DNA of 64,000 nt from Adhaeribacter pallidiroseus (GCF_003340495.1 NZ_QASA01000001.1:2604001-2668000), one strand, 5' to 3'; counted from the first letter of the stretch, positions 1-9,431 are shown. The notes: a model not told the origin generated them from the sequence alone. Program-made: numbers and translations.

Positions 1-160
1 TTAAATCTTCGCGCATGCCAAAAGACCAGAATACCCGGCGAATGGTAAACGGCAAATTTGCTGCTTGCTGCGTAGAAACGAGATAGCCGCGGTTTTTATC
101 TCCTGCAAAATCAGCGGCAAACAAAACCGGCTCCGGCTCCCAAATACGTGGTTCCAACAT
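1..160 (-). CDS. FdtA/QdtA-like sugar 3,4-ketoisomerase (WxcM-like), N-terminal part
   Basis: An open frame runs on the minus strand from an ATG at 160 off the left window edge (53 codons seen). The residues include RGYLV, then LPFTIRRVFWSFG. This matches the start of the cupin-type FdtA/WxcM family, where a DERG-like turn is followed by LPFxIxRVFW. Family members isomerise dTDP-4-keto-6-deoxyglucose to the 3-keto sugar that a DegT-type aminotransferase then aminates. Such an aminotransferase lies next door in divergent orientation, which supports the call. The catalytic histidines would lie beyond the edge and cannot be checked. A different 77-residue minus-strand frame over the same bases is judged a shadow. 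Confidence 0.6.
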   Translation of the reverse strand, partial: MLEPRIWEPEPVLFAADFAGDKNRGYLVSTQQAANLPFTIRRVFWSFGMREDL

Positions 161-316
161 GTAGGTACAACAGCAGCTCCCCAAGAGCTATTTTTTAAAT
201 TTTTATGTTCTTTTGGAGTCAAAGATACCATCAATAATAAAATTTTTAGTAATAACGCACCACCCGATTTAATTTTATCCTGTTAGGTAGTGTTTATTTT
301 AGCCGTACTTTTGGGT

Positions 317-1426
317 ATGTATGTCCCGTTTTTATCCTTTACCTGGCAGAACGCCCTTATCCGGACCGCTGTTCAGGAGAAGAGCCATTTATTTTTTAAT
401 TCTGAAAACTACATCTTAGGTCCGGAAGTTACCGCCTTTGAACAAGCGTACGCGGCTTTTAACAACACGTCGCATTGTGTGGGTGTTGGTAATGGCCTGG
501 AGGCGCTCATTATTAGTTTAGAAGTACTGGGAGTTAAACCCCACGATGAAGTAATTGTACCCGCTAATACGTACATAGCCACTTGGCTTGCCGTTTCCCA
601 GGTGGGCGCCGTCCCCGTACCAGTGGAGCCCGAAGAATTTACCAGTAACCTGGACCCGAACCAAATTGTTGCCGCTCTTACTGTAAAAACCAAAGCCATT
701 CTGCCGGTCCATCTATATGGGCTCCCCTGCAACATGACGGCCATTCAGGCTATTGCCGACCAACACGGTTTGTTTATAGTGGAAGATAATGCGCAGGCCC
801 ACGGAGCCCGGTGGCAAGGGCAAATAACCGGTAGCTTTGGCCACGTAAATGCTACCAGTTTTTATCCGACTAAAAATTTGGGAGCTTTAGGCGATGGCGG
901 CGCCATTACTACTAACCAGGCGGCGTATGCCCGGCAAGCCCGAATGCGGCGCAATTACGGCTCCGAAACGAAAAACTACAACGACATCATTGGCCGGAAC
1001 TCGCGCTTAGATGAACTACAAGCCGCTTATCTGAACGTAAAATTACCTTTTTTAAATACCTGGAATGCCGAACGTCGTAAAATTGCGGCTTACTACCTCA
1101 CCCATTTACAGCAAGTTCCCCAAATTACCTTACCTCCTACGTTGCCCGAAGCAGAACCGGTATTTCATTTATTTGTTATTCATACCCCACAACGCCAAAA
1201 ATTACAGCAATTTTTAAAAAAACAGCGGATTGAAACGGCCGTGCATTACCCTGTTCCGCCGCATTTGCAAAAAGCTTACGCTTTTTTAAATTATCAAACC
1301 GGCGCTTTTCCGATAACCGAAAAATTAGCCCAGACTTGTTTGAGTTTACCGGTTTGGCCAGGAATGTCAGAAGAAATGCTCCAATATGTTTGTGAAAAAA
1401 TAAAACAGTTTTTTAATGAGGAGTAA
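317..1426 (+). CDS. DegT/DnrJ/EryC1/StrS family PLP aminotransferase (sugar nucleotide transaminase)
   Basis: PLP-dependent transaminase acting on keto-sugar nucleotides, usually to make amino sugars for surface polysaccharide. The start at 317 (MYVPFLSF) is preferred over an upstream GTG at 290, because family members begin with a VPFLSL-like strand; this gives 369 aa, a usual length. Visible motifs are the PLP phosphate/ring residues in VEDNAQAHG (Asp about 157) and the Schiff-base lysine in SFYPTKNLGALGDGG (Lys about 186). The C-terminal part has the small-domain HLFVIHTP strand. The partial FdtA-like gene next to it suggests a 3-amino-3,6-dideoxyhexose pathway like FdtA/FdtB. The exact sugar cannot be read from sequence. 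Confidence 0.9.
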   Translation: MYVPFLSFTWQNALIRTAVQEKSHLFFNSENYILGPEVTAFEQAYAAFNNTSHCVGVGNGLEALIISLEVLGVKPHDEVIVPANTYIATWLAVSQVGAVPVPVEPEEFTSNLDPNQIVAALTVKTKAILPVHLYGLPCNMTAIQAIADQHGLFIVEDNAQAHGARWQGQITGSFGHVNATSFYPTKNLGALGDGGAITTNQAAYARQARMRRNYGSETKNYNDIIGRNSRLDELQAAYLNVKLPFLNTWNAERRKIAAYYLTHLQQVPQITLPPTLPEAEPVFHLFVIHTPQRQKLQQFLKKQRIETAVHYPVPPHLQKAYAFLNYQTGAFPITEKLAQTCLSLPVWPGMSEEMLQYVCEKIKQFFNEE

Positions 1427-1627
1427 ACAATTCTAACCTTCCGACTTTTTAGCCCGGCTGGTAAAAAAATTCAATCTCCTTATTCATACTGTACTAATAC
1501 CCTGGTGGTAGAAAGCCGATTTTGAATGCGTAACAATACGCCTCCTTCGTAACCCGGCATTTATAAAGCGTAACAAAATTTAATTCCGCAGCTAAACTGT
1601 ATTTTTACGCCAGCATCCCCCTTCTGT

Positions 1628-2218
1628 ATGAGTCAGTACCAAACCATTGCGGCGCCCAGCACGGCGGTTTACAAAGAAAAAAACAGTAAGTTTTTAGCTT
1701 TTGCCTACCCGGTATATTCCGAAGCCGAGATCAAAGAAATTTTAAATAATTTAAAAAAAGCGTATTTCGATGCCCGACATTTTTGCTACGCGTACCGTTT
1801 AGAAGCGGATGGCCGGATTTACCGCGCCAACGACGACGGCGAACCTAGCCATACCGCCGGTGACCCCATCTTGGGTCAACTGAAATCGGCCGACCTCACT
1901 TTTGTTTTAGTGGTAGTAGTCCGGTATTTCGGCGGCATTAAATTAGGGGTGAGTGGTTTAATTCAGGCGTATAGAACAGCCGCCCAGGCAGTTATTGCCG
2001 CCGCTACGTTTATACAAAAAACAGAACAGTGCCAGCTAACCTTGCACTTTGCTTACGAACAATTAAGCTTGGTGATGAACCTGATAAAAAATGCGCCATA
2101 CGTGGTAGTAAAGCAGGATTTCTCCCAATATTGTTCGCTTTGCCTTAAACTGCCCAAAACGCAGGAAACCATCCTCCGGGCCCAATTGCAAAAAATTGAG
2201 CACGTAGAAATTGTTTAA
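1628..2218 (+). CDS. YigZ/IMPACT family protein
   Basis: A 196-aa protein of the UPF0029/IMPACT family. The N-terminal domain holds the family block HFCYAYRL, then NDDGEPSHTAG and VVRYFGGIKLGVSGL, at about residues 55-115. The C-terminal half is the less conserved ferredoxin-like extension seen in bacterial YigZ. The biochemical role is not settled; the fold is linked to RNA or nucleotide binding and, in eukaryotes, to regulation of Gcn2. It stands alone, 200 bp after the aminotransferase and 93 bp before corA, all on the same strand. Confidence 0.9.
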   Translation: MSQYQTIAAPSTAVYKEKNSKFLAFAYPVYSEAEIKEILNNLKKAYFDARHFCYAYRLEADGRIYRANDDGEPSHTAGDPILGQLKSADLTFVLVVVVRYFGGIKLGVSGLIQAYRTAAQAVIAAATFIQKTEQCQLTLHFAYEQLSLVMNLIKNAPYVVVKQDFSQYCSLCLKLPKTQETILRAQLQKIEHVEIV

Positions 2219-2311
2219 AAACGGCCTGTTTTCATAAAAAATCGTAATAGGTTGCAATACTAGGTTCTGTAACTACATCATGCAAGCTGCTTATTTTGCT
2301 AAATCTGCCTT

Positions 2312-3445
2312 ATGAAAGTTTTTCGCTCTTTAACTAAATCCAAAGCTTTACAGGAAAATACCTTTGATAAAAAAGTGGGCCAACGGCCTGGTTATTTGTA
2401 CGTACCCGACAATGCGCATCAACCGCGCATGTTTCTGATTTCTTTCGACGAAGATCAAATCCAGGAAAAAGAATATCAAGACTACGACCAATTGCTGCAC
2501 TACTTTAAAACAAACCCGCAGCAACAACACTGGATTGATATCCGAGGTTACGGCAATATTGCTTTATTGGAAAAAATAATGGCCGATTTTACGATTCACC
2601 CTTTGCAGATGGAAGATGTGATCAGCGATTATCAACGGCCCAAAATGGATACGGAAGGGAAAAACCTGTTTTTTATTTCCCGGATGATCATGTTTTTGCC
2701 CGACCATTGTCTCGATGATGACCAGATTTCCATTTTTACGGGAGTAAATTACATTATTACTTTCCAGAGCGATTACGAGGATTGCCTGGATGTTTTACGT
2801 AACCGCATCCGCTCCGGCAAGGGAATTATTCGTCAGCGGCCGGTGCAATATATGGCGTACGCCATTATGGATGTTACCATCGATAATTATTTCCCGGTGC
2901 TATCTGCGGTGGGCGAGTACTTGGAAGAACTGGAAGATGCCCTGTTTGATCATCCCACTAAAAAGCAGCTGAACAGTATCTTAAACATGAAAAGGGAATT
3001 ATTAAAGGTGCGGCGCATTGCCTGGTCGGAACGGGATAAACTTAACGAAATATTGCGCAGCGACAACAATACCATTCCGGACGAAATAAAAATTTACTTT
3101 AAAGATGTATACGACCACGTGGTGCAGGTATTAGACATTGTCGATAATTACCGGGAATTAATGGGGAACTTAACCGAGCTCTACCTCTCGAATGTAAGCA
3201 ACCGCATGAACGAAATCATGAAAGTGCTGACTATTATTTCGAGTATCTTTATTCCGTTGAGTTTTGTGGCAGGCGTGTACGGCATGAACTTTTCGCGGGA
3301 AAATCCGGATGGCACCATTAATTATTTAAATATGCCAGAGTTATACCATCCTTACGGATACGTAATTTTACTAGCCGTCATGTTTTTGATCTTAATTGGC
3401 CAGTTGTACTTCTTCTACCGGAAAGGGTGGCTGCGATCTTTTTAA
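2312..3445 (+). CDS. corA: CorA-type magnesium/cobalt transporter
   Basis: Inner-membrane pentameric Mg2+ channel (377 aa). The long soluble N-terminal domain carries IDIRGYGNIALLEKI and the helices of the cytoplasmic funnel. The first membrane helix (about 300-322) ends in the signature GMN at residues 324-326 (VYGMNF), and the second helix is about 348-370, followed by a basic tail. The length fits the family. The stop lies 11 bp from the convergent stop of the next gene, with an A/T tract (TTTTTAAAATTTTTAAA) between them. Confidence 0.95.
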   Translation: MKVFRSLTKSKALQENTFDKKVGQRPGYLYVPDNAHQPRMFLISFDEDQIQEKEYQDYDQLLHYFKTNPQQQHWIDIRGYGNIALLEKIMADFTIHPLQMEDVISDYQRPKMDTEGKNLFFISRMIMFLPDHCLDDDQISIFTGVNYIITFQSDYEDCLDVLRNRIRSGKGIIRQRPVQYMAYAIMDVTIDNYFPVLSAVGEYLEELEDALFDHPTKKQLNSILNMKRELLKVRRIAWSERDKLNEILRSDNNTIPDEIKIYFKDVYDHVVQVLDIVDNYRELMGNLTELYLSNVSNRMNEIMKVLTIISSIFIPLSFVAGVYGMNFSRENPDGTINYLNMPELYHPYGYVILLAVMFLILIGQLYFFYRKGWLRSF

Positions 3446-3456
3446 AATTTTTAAAA

Positions 3457-6180
3457 TTAAGGCTGGGTTCTAAAAGAAAATTGCTGCAAAACATTGTCCT
3501 GGATTAAATAAATCTGGTACTGCTGAAGCAAAGAATTAAAAGCCATTTGTACGGGCCATTTATTGGTAAGCGGCCCTACGCCCAAAAGCTTAATATTAAT
3601 ATCGTATAAGTACGTTTTTTGGGGCCCGCGTTCCGTAATGGCGTATATAATATTGGCCGGGTCGAAGTAAAAAAATTGAATAAGCTTGGGAGCAGAAGTA
3701 ACGTAATTTTTTTCCATTACTAATTTCTGCTCGGCATCGTACAAAGTTACCCGACCTAAATCCTGACGAGCTACCAAAAAAGATTTACCGCTGTTTTCCA
3801 GCACCAGATTAAAAGTAGTGCGCCTAGAAGGCCGGGCAAAAGCCATGCGTTTTTTTACCTGGCCCGCCAAATTAAACGTTATCAGTTCGCCGGCCTGTGT
3901 TAGCAACAGCAAATTTGTATTCTGGAAACTAGCTCCCGGTTGGGCTATTAAAGGCGCAGTAAGGTTACCTTTTAAGTTAATGGGAAACCCCGGATAATTC
4001 GCCCCGTTCAGGTCCATGGCGTATACATAACCGTTTTCCAGCACGATAACAAACACTTCCCGGCCTTTTATCTGTAAATAATAGGGAGCCAGGGCGAGTT
4101 TCCCGGGCATTTCTTTGGGTTCCCAACCGGGCAATAAACTACCCTGCTGATCGTACAGGTACACGTTGTTCTGAGTATCGGTCACCAAAAAATGCAGGCT
4201 TTGCGCCGGACCGCGATTTATTACGGTTAAGTTCTGAATTTGTGTGGTATCGCTCAGGTTAAAAGGAAAATTTTCGACGTCGTACCCCCCTTGGTCGAGG
4301 CAATAAATGCGGTTTTTAGTAGAGAAAATGTATTTAGGCTGCGAATTGCTACCAAGTTGTACCGGGTAAATGGTACTGGTAATTTTACTATCCAAGGAAT
4401 CCGACCAGGCTATTTTTCCATCTTCCGTAACTTGGTGCAAAACCAACGCCGAATCTTGTATAAGAACCGGCGATCCGCTGGTGCCTAAAATGGGGAAAAA
4501 CGAGGGGCCGGAAATAAGGGGGGCGGCAAAAGCAATTTCCTGCTCTTGTTTAAATACTTCTTTTAATTTAAGGGGCGAGCTGGTTTCGGGTTGATGCTGC
4601 AGTAAAAACCGGGTTATAAATTGTTTATCTTGATGCCCGAACTGCAAGCTAATTTGGCCAAATTTTTTAATTATTCTTTCGTAACGCAATAAACCTACTT
4701 TTTTATCTTCCACCAGATTTTGACTGAGTATATTCCAAGCCAAGTTAGTATTAACGTACAAACTAACATTGGTGTGCGTTAAACCAGACTGCCTAAAGGT
4801 TTTATAGGCCGTTGAATGAGTCAAAACTTTTTTATCCCGAATATTTTGCAAATAGCCCCGTAACGCTTCTTCGCTGGCCGCAAAAAGCATGAAACTATCG
4901 ACCTGCGCTACGTAACACCGGGCAAACCCGCTGAACCCCCGGCCAAAAAGCTGTTGCGGCAATTCCGGCACCCCTACTTCCTGAATTTGGTACCGGCCCG
5001 CCCGTTTCGCCGAAAAAGAAGTTCCCAGCACCTGGTTTATTTCCTGTACAATCGTTCTTATTTTGTTAGGTTGAGGAGTATAGGCTAACACTATTTTATC
5101 CGGGGCAGTATTCTGGGTAGCGGCGGCCAGGTAGTTAATGGCCAGTTCTTGTTTAAAATTACCGCGGAGCGAATCTAACGCTGGTGCTATTTCGGGAGCC
5201 ACGGGCAGCGCGGCATTTTTCTGGGTAGAAAGCCAATGGGTAAATTGCGCCTCGCCGAAGTGAATCAGAAGGGCCGTCCGTTCCGGAATCAGGCTGGCCA
5301 TCCGGGTAGTGGGCGGCCGGAGCGTTTTAAATTGCTCGTACAGCGAACCCGCTAACGTTTCGGGTTGCGAAACCCCGTTTAAATAAAAGTTCTGATTATC
5401 TAATTGCAAGCCCAGTAAACTGCTGCGGCACAAACTAGCCAGAAACTCTACTTCGGGGTACACCGCTGGTTTTAAAAAAAGCGCTAGAAAGGGCGGTAAA
5501 TGCCGGTAGTTGATAAATAAAGTGTCGTAAACAGTGGATTTTTTTAAAAAACTTTGTTTCTCATACTCCTGAACCGGCGATTGCAGATTCGTACGATTTA
5601 TCTTCCGGATTACCTGATGCAGCAAGCTTACCTCCGGGCTCAGAATAATATTGTTGCGGTACGTAAAAAAGTAGAAAGTACCATTAGACTTTTGGTTGTG
5701 AACCGAGGTGATGGTATAATTCTGGTAATCTTGCTCTTCTGAGGCAAATAAAGTGCTTTTTGATACATTCTCGATCACGTTGCGCACGTAACGGTGTTCG
5801 GCTACCGTACTAATCGGGACGTACATCACCAAACTAAAATCAACTTTGCTGGTAACGTGCAGCGAAGTAACTATTTTCTTCTGGTCTAAAAATTCCCGGA
5901 GCGTTACCCGTCGGGTGGCGGCACTGTCCAGATAACTTAAATTTTCCTGTAAACCGGTAAAAAACGGTAAGCGCGCCAGGCTTTCGTAAATTTCCGTTTT
6001 TTTAAGCTGCCGGATAAAATGGTTGTTCCGGTTGGTTTCCGCTACAAAAACAGCATCATCCGGTACTAAGGTCCAGAGATTTACCTTATTCTGGGCTTTC
6101 TGCCATTTATAATAGCCGTATAAACCGGCAGCCACCAGCAGAACTAACCCGAACAGGTAAGCAATATATCTTTTTGGCAT
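3457..6180 (-). CDS. Large membrane-anchored DUF3352-like protein with a C-terminal beta-propeller-like half
   Basis: A 907-aa protein of unknown function. Residues 7-26 form one hydrophobic segment after a short basic start (MPKR), so the bulk is probably periplasmic and anchored. The following VNLWTLVPDDAVFVAETN is typical of Bacteroidota proteins annotated as DUF3352. From about residue 540 the sequence turns into repeated strands such as GYVYAMDLNGANYPGFPINL and NNVYLYDQQGSLLPGW, which look like PQQ/WD-type propeller blades. No catalytic motif was recognised. A good promoter lies just upstream at 6202-6232. The gene is monocistronic, convergent with corA. Confidence 0.75.
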   Translation of the reverse strand: MPKRYIAYLFGLVLLVAAGLYGYYKWQKAQNKVNLWTLVPDDAVFVAETNRNNHFIRQLKKTEIYESLARLPFFTGLQENLSYLDSAATRRVTLREFLDQKKIVTSLHVTSKVDFSLVMYVPISTVAEHRYVRNVIENVSKSTLFASEEQDYQNYTITSVHNQKSNGTFYFFTYRNNIILSPEVSLLHQVIRKINRTNLQSPVQEYEKQSFLKKSTVYDTLFINYRHLPPFLALFLKPAVYPEVEFLASLCRSSLLGLQLDNQNFYLNGVSQPETLAGSLYEQFKTLRPPTTRMASLIPERTALLIHFGEAQFTHWLSTQKNAALPVAPEIAPALDSLRGNFKQELAINYLAAATQNTAPDKIVLAYTPQPNKIRTIVQEINQVLGTSFSAKRAGRYQIQEVGVPELPQQLFGRGFSGFARCYVAQVDSFMLFAASEEALRGYLQNIRDKKVLTHSTAYKTFRQSGLTHTNVSLYVNTNLAWNILSQNLVEDKKVGLLRYERIIKKFGQISLQFGHQDKQFITRFLLQHQPETSSPLKLKEVFKQEQEIAFAAPLISGPSFFPILGTSGSPVLIQDSALVLHQVTEDGKIAWSDSLDSKITSTIYPVQLGSNSQPKYIFSTKNRIYCLDQGGYDVENFPFNLSDTTQIQNLTVINRGPAQSLHFLVTDTQNNVYLYDQQGSLLPGWEPKEMPGKLALAPYYLQIKGREVFVIVLENGYVYAMDLNGANYPGFPINLKGNLTAPLIAQPGASFQNTNLLLLTQAGELITFNLAGQVKKRMAFARPSRRTTFNLVLENSGKSFLVARQDLGRVTLYDAEQKLVMEKNYVTSAPKLIQFFYFDPANIIYAITERGPQKTYLYDINIKLLGVGPLTNKWPVQMAFNSLLQQYQIYLIQDNVLQQFSFRTQP

Positions 6181-6201
6181 TTAGTCCGTTTATTCTCGGT
6201 A

Positions 6202-6232
6202 CAAAAATAAAAATTAAACGTTACCGTACCAA
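6202..6232 (-). promoter_or_regulatory. Bacteroidota-type promoter of the DUF3352-like gene
   Basis: On the minus strand TTG (6230-6232) is followed after exactly 20 bp by TATTTTTG (6202-6209). This fits the primary sigma factor consensus of Bacteroidota (-33 TTG, -7 TAnnTTTG). The start codon is about 20 bp further on. Confidence 0.6.
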
Positions 6233-6446
6233 GCTAACGTTTTCAGCAGTTTTTGGATTACCCTTTAGTAGTTTTTGGTTATTGGTTGTTCGTTGTTAGT
6301 TATTCTTTGTTCGGCAAATTACTGGTTATAAAACACTTCATTGTCTGTCTCCTTTTTTAACAAGATTAAAGGCATTAGAAATACTGATTATTTACCAGAA
6401 ATAAGCTAGTTTTCCATTCTAAAATATTTAAAATTTAAAAAATAAC

Positions 6447-6896
6447 ATGCGGTTAGTAATTCAGCGGGTGAGCCAGGCCGACGTACAGATTGACAACAAA
6501 ATAGTTGGGCAAATTGATGTTGGTTTGTTATTACTAGCTGGTATTACGGCCACCGATTCCGAAGAAGATATTCATTGGATTAGTAAGAAAGTGGTACAAA
6601 TGCGCATTTTTAGCGATGAGGCCGGCAAAATGAATAAAAATGTGGTAGATATTAAAGGCAGCATTTTATTGATTAGTCAGTTTACGTTGATGGCCAGCAC
6701 CAAAAAAGGCAACCGGCCTTCTTTCATCGAAGCCGCTCCACCCCACTTGGCCATACCTTTATACGAACAACTGATTAAGCAACTAGAATTAGACTTAGGC
6801 CAAAAGATACAAACCGGAATGTTTGGCGCCGATATGCAAGTTTCCTTAACCAATGACGGTCCGGTAACCATTATCCTGGATTCATTTAGTCGGTAG
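6447..6896 (+). CDS. dtd: D-aminoacyl-tRNA deacylase (DTD)
   Basis: Hydrolyses D-aminoacyl-tRNAs (and Gly-tRNA-Ala) to keep D-amino acids out of translation; cytoplasmic homodimer. The 149-aa length is standard. The two family motifs are present: SQFTLMAST (SQxT, about residues 78-86) and, near the end, NDGPVTIILDS (NxGPxT). The start MRLVIQRVSQADV is the conserved N-terminus. The gene is separated from mazG-like by a 230-bp intergenic stretch rich in repeated CAACTTGTAAC-like words. Confidence 0.95.
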   Translation: MRLVIQRVSQADVQIDNKIVGQIDVGLLLLAGITATDSEEDIHWISKKVVQMRIFSDEAGKMNKNVVDIKGSILLISQFTLMASTKKGNRPSFIEAAPPHLAIPLYEQLIKQLELDLGQKIQTGMFGADMQVSLTNDGPVTIILDSFSR

Positions 6897-7019
6897 TCCA
6901 CAGACGATAATTCATGGTCAACAGATTACATTGGGAAATCTTTAGGTGTTAATTGGTATAGCTAATATTCTTACGTATAGAACGCTCGATCAATTTTTTT
7001 AAATTAAATAATTTTTTAA

Positions 7020-7126
7020 AATTTTAACCTGCAACTTGTAACTTATAAACTTTCCAACCTTCCAACTTTTCAACTTAAAAACCAATTCTCAACCTGTAAC
7101 TTGCCACCTGTAACCTGTAACTAAAA
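7020..7126. repeat. Low-complexity intergenic word repeat (CAACTT/CCTGTAAC units)
   Basis: The stretch is built from near-identical words: CAACTTGTAACTT, CAACCTTCCAACTTTTCAACTT, CAACCTGTAACTTGCC, ACCTGTAACCTGTAAC. The same vocabulary returns, in either orientation, at about 6280, 46735, 56541-56692 and 59930-59996, always between genes. Function is unknown. Confidence 0.6.
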
Positions 7127-7129
7127 AGT

Positions 7130-7456
7130 ATGACCTTAGCCGAAGCACAGCAAACCGTTGATGATTGGATAAAAACCAATGGCGTACGCTATTTTAATGA
7201 GCTTACCAATCTGGCCATTTTAACCGAAGAAGTAGGAGAAGTGGCCCGTCTGATTGCCCGCCATTACGGCGAACAATCTTTTAAAAAATCGGACGAAGGA
7301 CAGAATTTGGGCGACGAATTAGCCGATGTTTTGTTTGTTTTGATTTGTCTGGCTAACCAAACCGGGGTAGATTTAACCGCGGCTTTAGCGCAAAACCTGG
7401 CTAAAAAAACCACCCGGGACCAGAACCGCCACCATCAGAATCAAAAATTAAAATAA
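7130..7456 (+). CDS. MazG-like nucleotide pyrophosphohydrolase
   Basis: A short (108 aa) single-domain all-alpha NTP pyrophosphatase of the MazG/dUTPase-like superfamily. The metal-binding signature is seen as EEVGEVARL (about 31-39) and, later, DELADVLFVLICLAN (EExxE...ExxD pattern). It probably hydrolyses a non-canonical or excess (d)NTP to the monophosphate; the substrate is not readable from sequence. It ends 40 bp from the convergent comB-like gene. Confidence 0.88.
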   Translation: MTLAEAQQTVDDWIKTNGVRYFNELTNLAILTEEVGEVARLIARHYGEQSFKKSDEGQNLGDELADVLFVLICLANQTGVDLTAALAQNLAKKTTRDQNRHHQNQKLK

Positions 7457-7495
7457 AGAAAAAATAACAGGTTCTATTTTAAAAATCTTTCCGGG

Positions 7496-8227
7496 TTAAA
7501 CCCAGTTCTTGATAGTTTCGGGAATATACGGTACCAGGTAATTTCCTTCCAGCACCGGTACTACTTCGTACACATCTTGTTGCAGACAAAAAGCAATATC
7601 TTTAATGATGTGCAAATTTTGCAAACGTTGAACGTGCGAGGCTTTACTTAAATATTCCATTAAATCGTTTTGCGCGGCAGCGTACAGATGAGCTGCGGCC
7701 AAAGTGGCATCGTTTTCAAATTCAAAATTACCTTGTAGTTTATGGGCTAAAGCGCCGGCAAACAAGGTATCTTCTAAGTTAAACTTTCCTTTCCAGCCGG
7801 CACAAACTACTAATACATCTTTTTGTTGCGTCGTGAGGTAAGCGGCTACGCTGCTTACGTTTAAAAAGGCTCCTGCCACTACTTGATCGGCGGCTTCGGA
7901 TAAGCGGATGGCGTGCGTACCGTTGGTAGTAGTCATGGCGAGGGTTTTGCCTTTTACCAGATCTTCCATGTAGCTGAACGGCGAATTCCCTAAATCAAAA
8001 CCATCGGCTTTTTTTCCATCGCGCTCGGCGGCGGTTAAATACCCGTGTTTTGCTAGTTGCTGGCATTCGGCTAAAGTGCTTACCGGAATTATTTTTTCGA
8101 GACCGTGTGCTAAACCAGTTACCATCGTAGAGGTAGCCCGTAAGATATCCACCACCACTACTACCCGGCCTTTTAAGGCGTATAAGTGAATCAATTCGGG
8201 CGTAAAACAAACATCCAGTAAAGGCAT
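7496..8227 (-). CDS. comB: ComB-like 2-phosphosulfolactate phosphatase
   Basis: A 243-aa member of the ComB family (Mg2+-dependent acid phosphatase that converts 2-phosphosulfolactate to sulfolactate in coenzyme M synthesis). Family features are the N-terminal VVVVDILRATSTMVTGLAHG, then AAERDGKKADGFDLGNSP, TMTTTNGTHAIRL and VVCAGWKGKFNLEDTLFAGA. Methanogenic coenzyme M synthesis is not expected here, so the true substrate in this organism is open. A -7-like TAATTTTG lies at 8270-8277, but no clear -33 element. Confidence 0.85.
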   Translation of the reverse strand: MPLLDVCFTPELIHLYALKGRVVVVVDILRATSTMVTGLAHGLEKIIPVSTLAECQQLAKHGYLTAAERDGKKADGFDLGNSPFSYMEDLVKGKTLAMTTTNGTHAIRLSEAADQVVAGAFLNVSSVAAYLTTQQKDVLVVCAGWKGKFNLEDTLFAGALAHKLQGNFEFENDATLAAAHLYAAAQNDLMEYLSKASHVQRLQNLHIIKDIAFCLQQDVYEVVPVLEGNYLVPYIPETIKNWV

Positions 8228-8307
8228 TTTTTTAAATTTTAAGAAGCAATGCAGCGATTGTTCCGGTTACAAAATTATTTTTTAAAAATTATCCGTTGCG
8301 CGCGCTC

Positions 8308-9396
8308 TTATTTTACAAAAGGTAGCTTTACAATTTTTGCCCGCAGCAATTTACTCCGGACTTTTATAAACAGTTCTTGCCCTGGTTGGCTAAAAGCCAG
8401 CGGAACGTAGCCTAATCCAATTCCTTTGCCCAAAGTAGGCGATTGGGTACCGGAAGTAACTTCACCGATGGGCTCGCCTTGTTCGTTGGTAATTTCGTAA
8501 TGCGCCCGCGGAATGCCTTGCTCCTGCATTTCAAAACCTACCAGCTTTTTATTGATTCCTTTTTCTTTTTGCTCGCGCAGGAAAGAGGCATTGGTAAAAT
8601 CTTTGGATAATTTGGTAATCCAACCTAAACCGCCTTCCAGCGGCGAGGTAGCGTCGTTGATATCGTTGCCGTACAAACAATAACCCATTTCTAAACGCAA
8701 CGTGTCGCGGGCACCCAGGCCGATGGGTTTCATGTTAAAAGATGCGCCGGCCGCTAAAATTTTTTGCCATACTTCCGGCGCGTGTTCATTGGGCAGGTAT
8801 AGTTCAAAGCCACCCGCGCCCGTGTAGCCAGTAGCCGAAATAATAACATCAGGAACTCCGGCAAACTGATCCACCACAAAGGTATAATACCCCATATTGG
8901 CTAGGTTTACCGCGGTAAGCGTTTGTAGCGCGGCCGCCGCTTTCGGGCCTTGCACCGCAAACAACGACATCTGCTCCGAAATGTTTTCTAATTCCGCCCC
9001 GTTGTGATTAAACTGGTTAATCCAGTTCCAGTCTTTTTCGATGTTAGAAGCATTTACCACCAACATGTACGCTTCTGCGCTAAACCGGTAAACCAGTAAA
9101 TCATCCACAATACCGCCTTGCTCGTTCGGGAAACAAGAATACTGCACTTTGCCATCGGTTAATTTGGCAGCATCGTTGGTAGTAACCTGCTGGATAAGGT
9201 CTAAAGCCCGCGGCCCCCGCACCATAAACTCGCCCATGTGCGACACATCAAAAATACCTACGTGCTGCCGCACGGTATGGTGTTCGTCCAGGTCAGAAGT
9301 GTACCGGACCGGCATGTTGTATCCGGCAAAAGGTACCATTTTTGCGCCTAAAGCTACGTGTACACTGTTTAAAGCAACTTTTTTTAATTCATCCAT
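8308..9396 (-). CDS. gcvT: Glycine cleavage system T protein (aminomethyltransferase)
   Basis: Transfers the methylene of aminomethyl-lipoyl GcvH to tetrahydrofolate, releasing ammonia. About 362 aa from ATG at 9396 (MDELKK); an ATG two codons earlier (9402) is also possible. A longer frame to 9426 would start upstream of the likely -7 element (9424-9431), so it is disfavoured. Diagnostic segments are PFAGYNMPVRY, GIFDVSHMGEF (folate/lipoyl site), DDLLVYR, GYTGAGGFELYLP and ARDTLRLEMGYCLYGND. No gcvP or gcvH is in the window, so the system is dispersed. Confidence 0.95.
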   Translation of the reverse strand: MDELKKVALNSVHVALGAKMVPFAGYNMPVRYTSDLDEHHTVRQHVGIFDVSHMGEFMVRGPRALDLIQQVTTNDAAKLTDGKVQYSCFPNEQGGIVDDLLVYRFSAEAYMLVVNASNIEKDWNWINQFNHNGAELENISEQMSLFAVQGPKAAAALQTLTAVNLANMGYYTFVVDQFAGVPDVIISATGYTGAGGFELYLPNEHAPEVWQKILAAGASFNMKPIGLGARDTLRLEMGYCLYGNDINDATSPLEGGLGWITKLSKDFTNASFLREQKEKGINKKLVGFEMQEQGIPRAHYEITNEQGEPIGEVTSGTQSPTLGKGIGLGYVPLAFSQPGQELFIKVRSKLLRAKIVKLPFVK

Positions 9397-9423
9397 AATC
9401 ATGAGGGCTCCCAAACGCCGTAG

Positions 9424-9431
9424 CAAAAGTA
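9424..9431 (-). promoter_or_regulatory. Probable -7 element of gcvT
   Basis: TACTTTTG on the minus strand fits TAnnTTTG. Twenty bases upstream stands TTT instead of TTG. The position would put the transcript start near 9418, which helps to choose the gcvT start codon. Confidence 0.4.

Noticed and set aside
1-286. 77-codon minus ORF (1-234) and 73-codon plus ORF (65-286)
   Set aside because: A third frame (minus, from 160) gives a recognisable FdtA-like start, so the others are shadows.
4240-4594. Two overlapping plus-strand ORFs (82 and 74 aa)
   Set aside because: Antisense to the DUF3352-like gene; composition follows the opposite frame.
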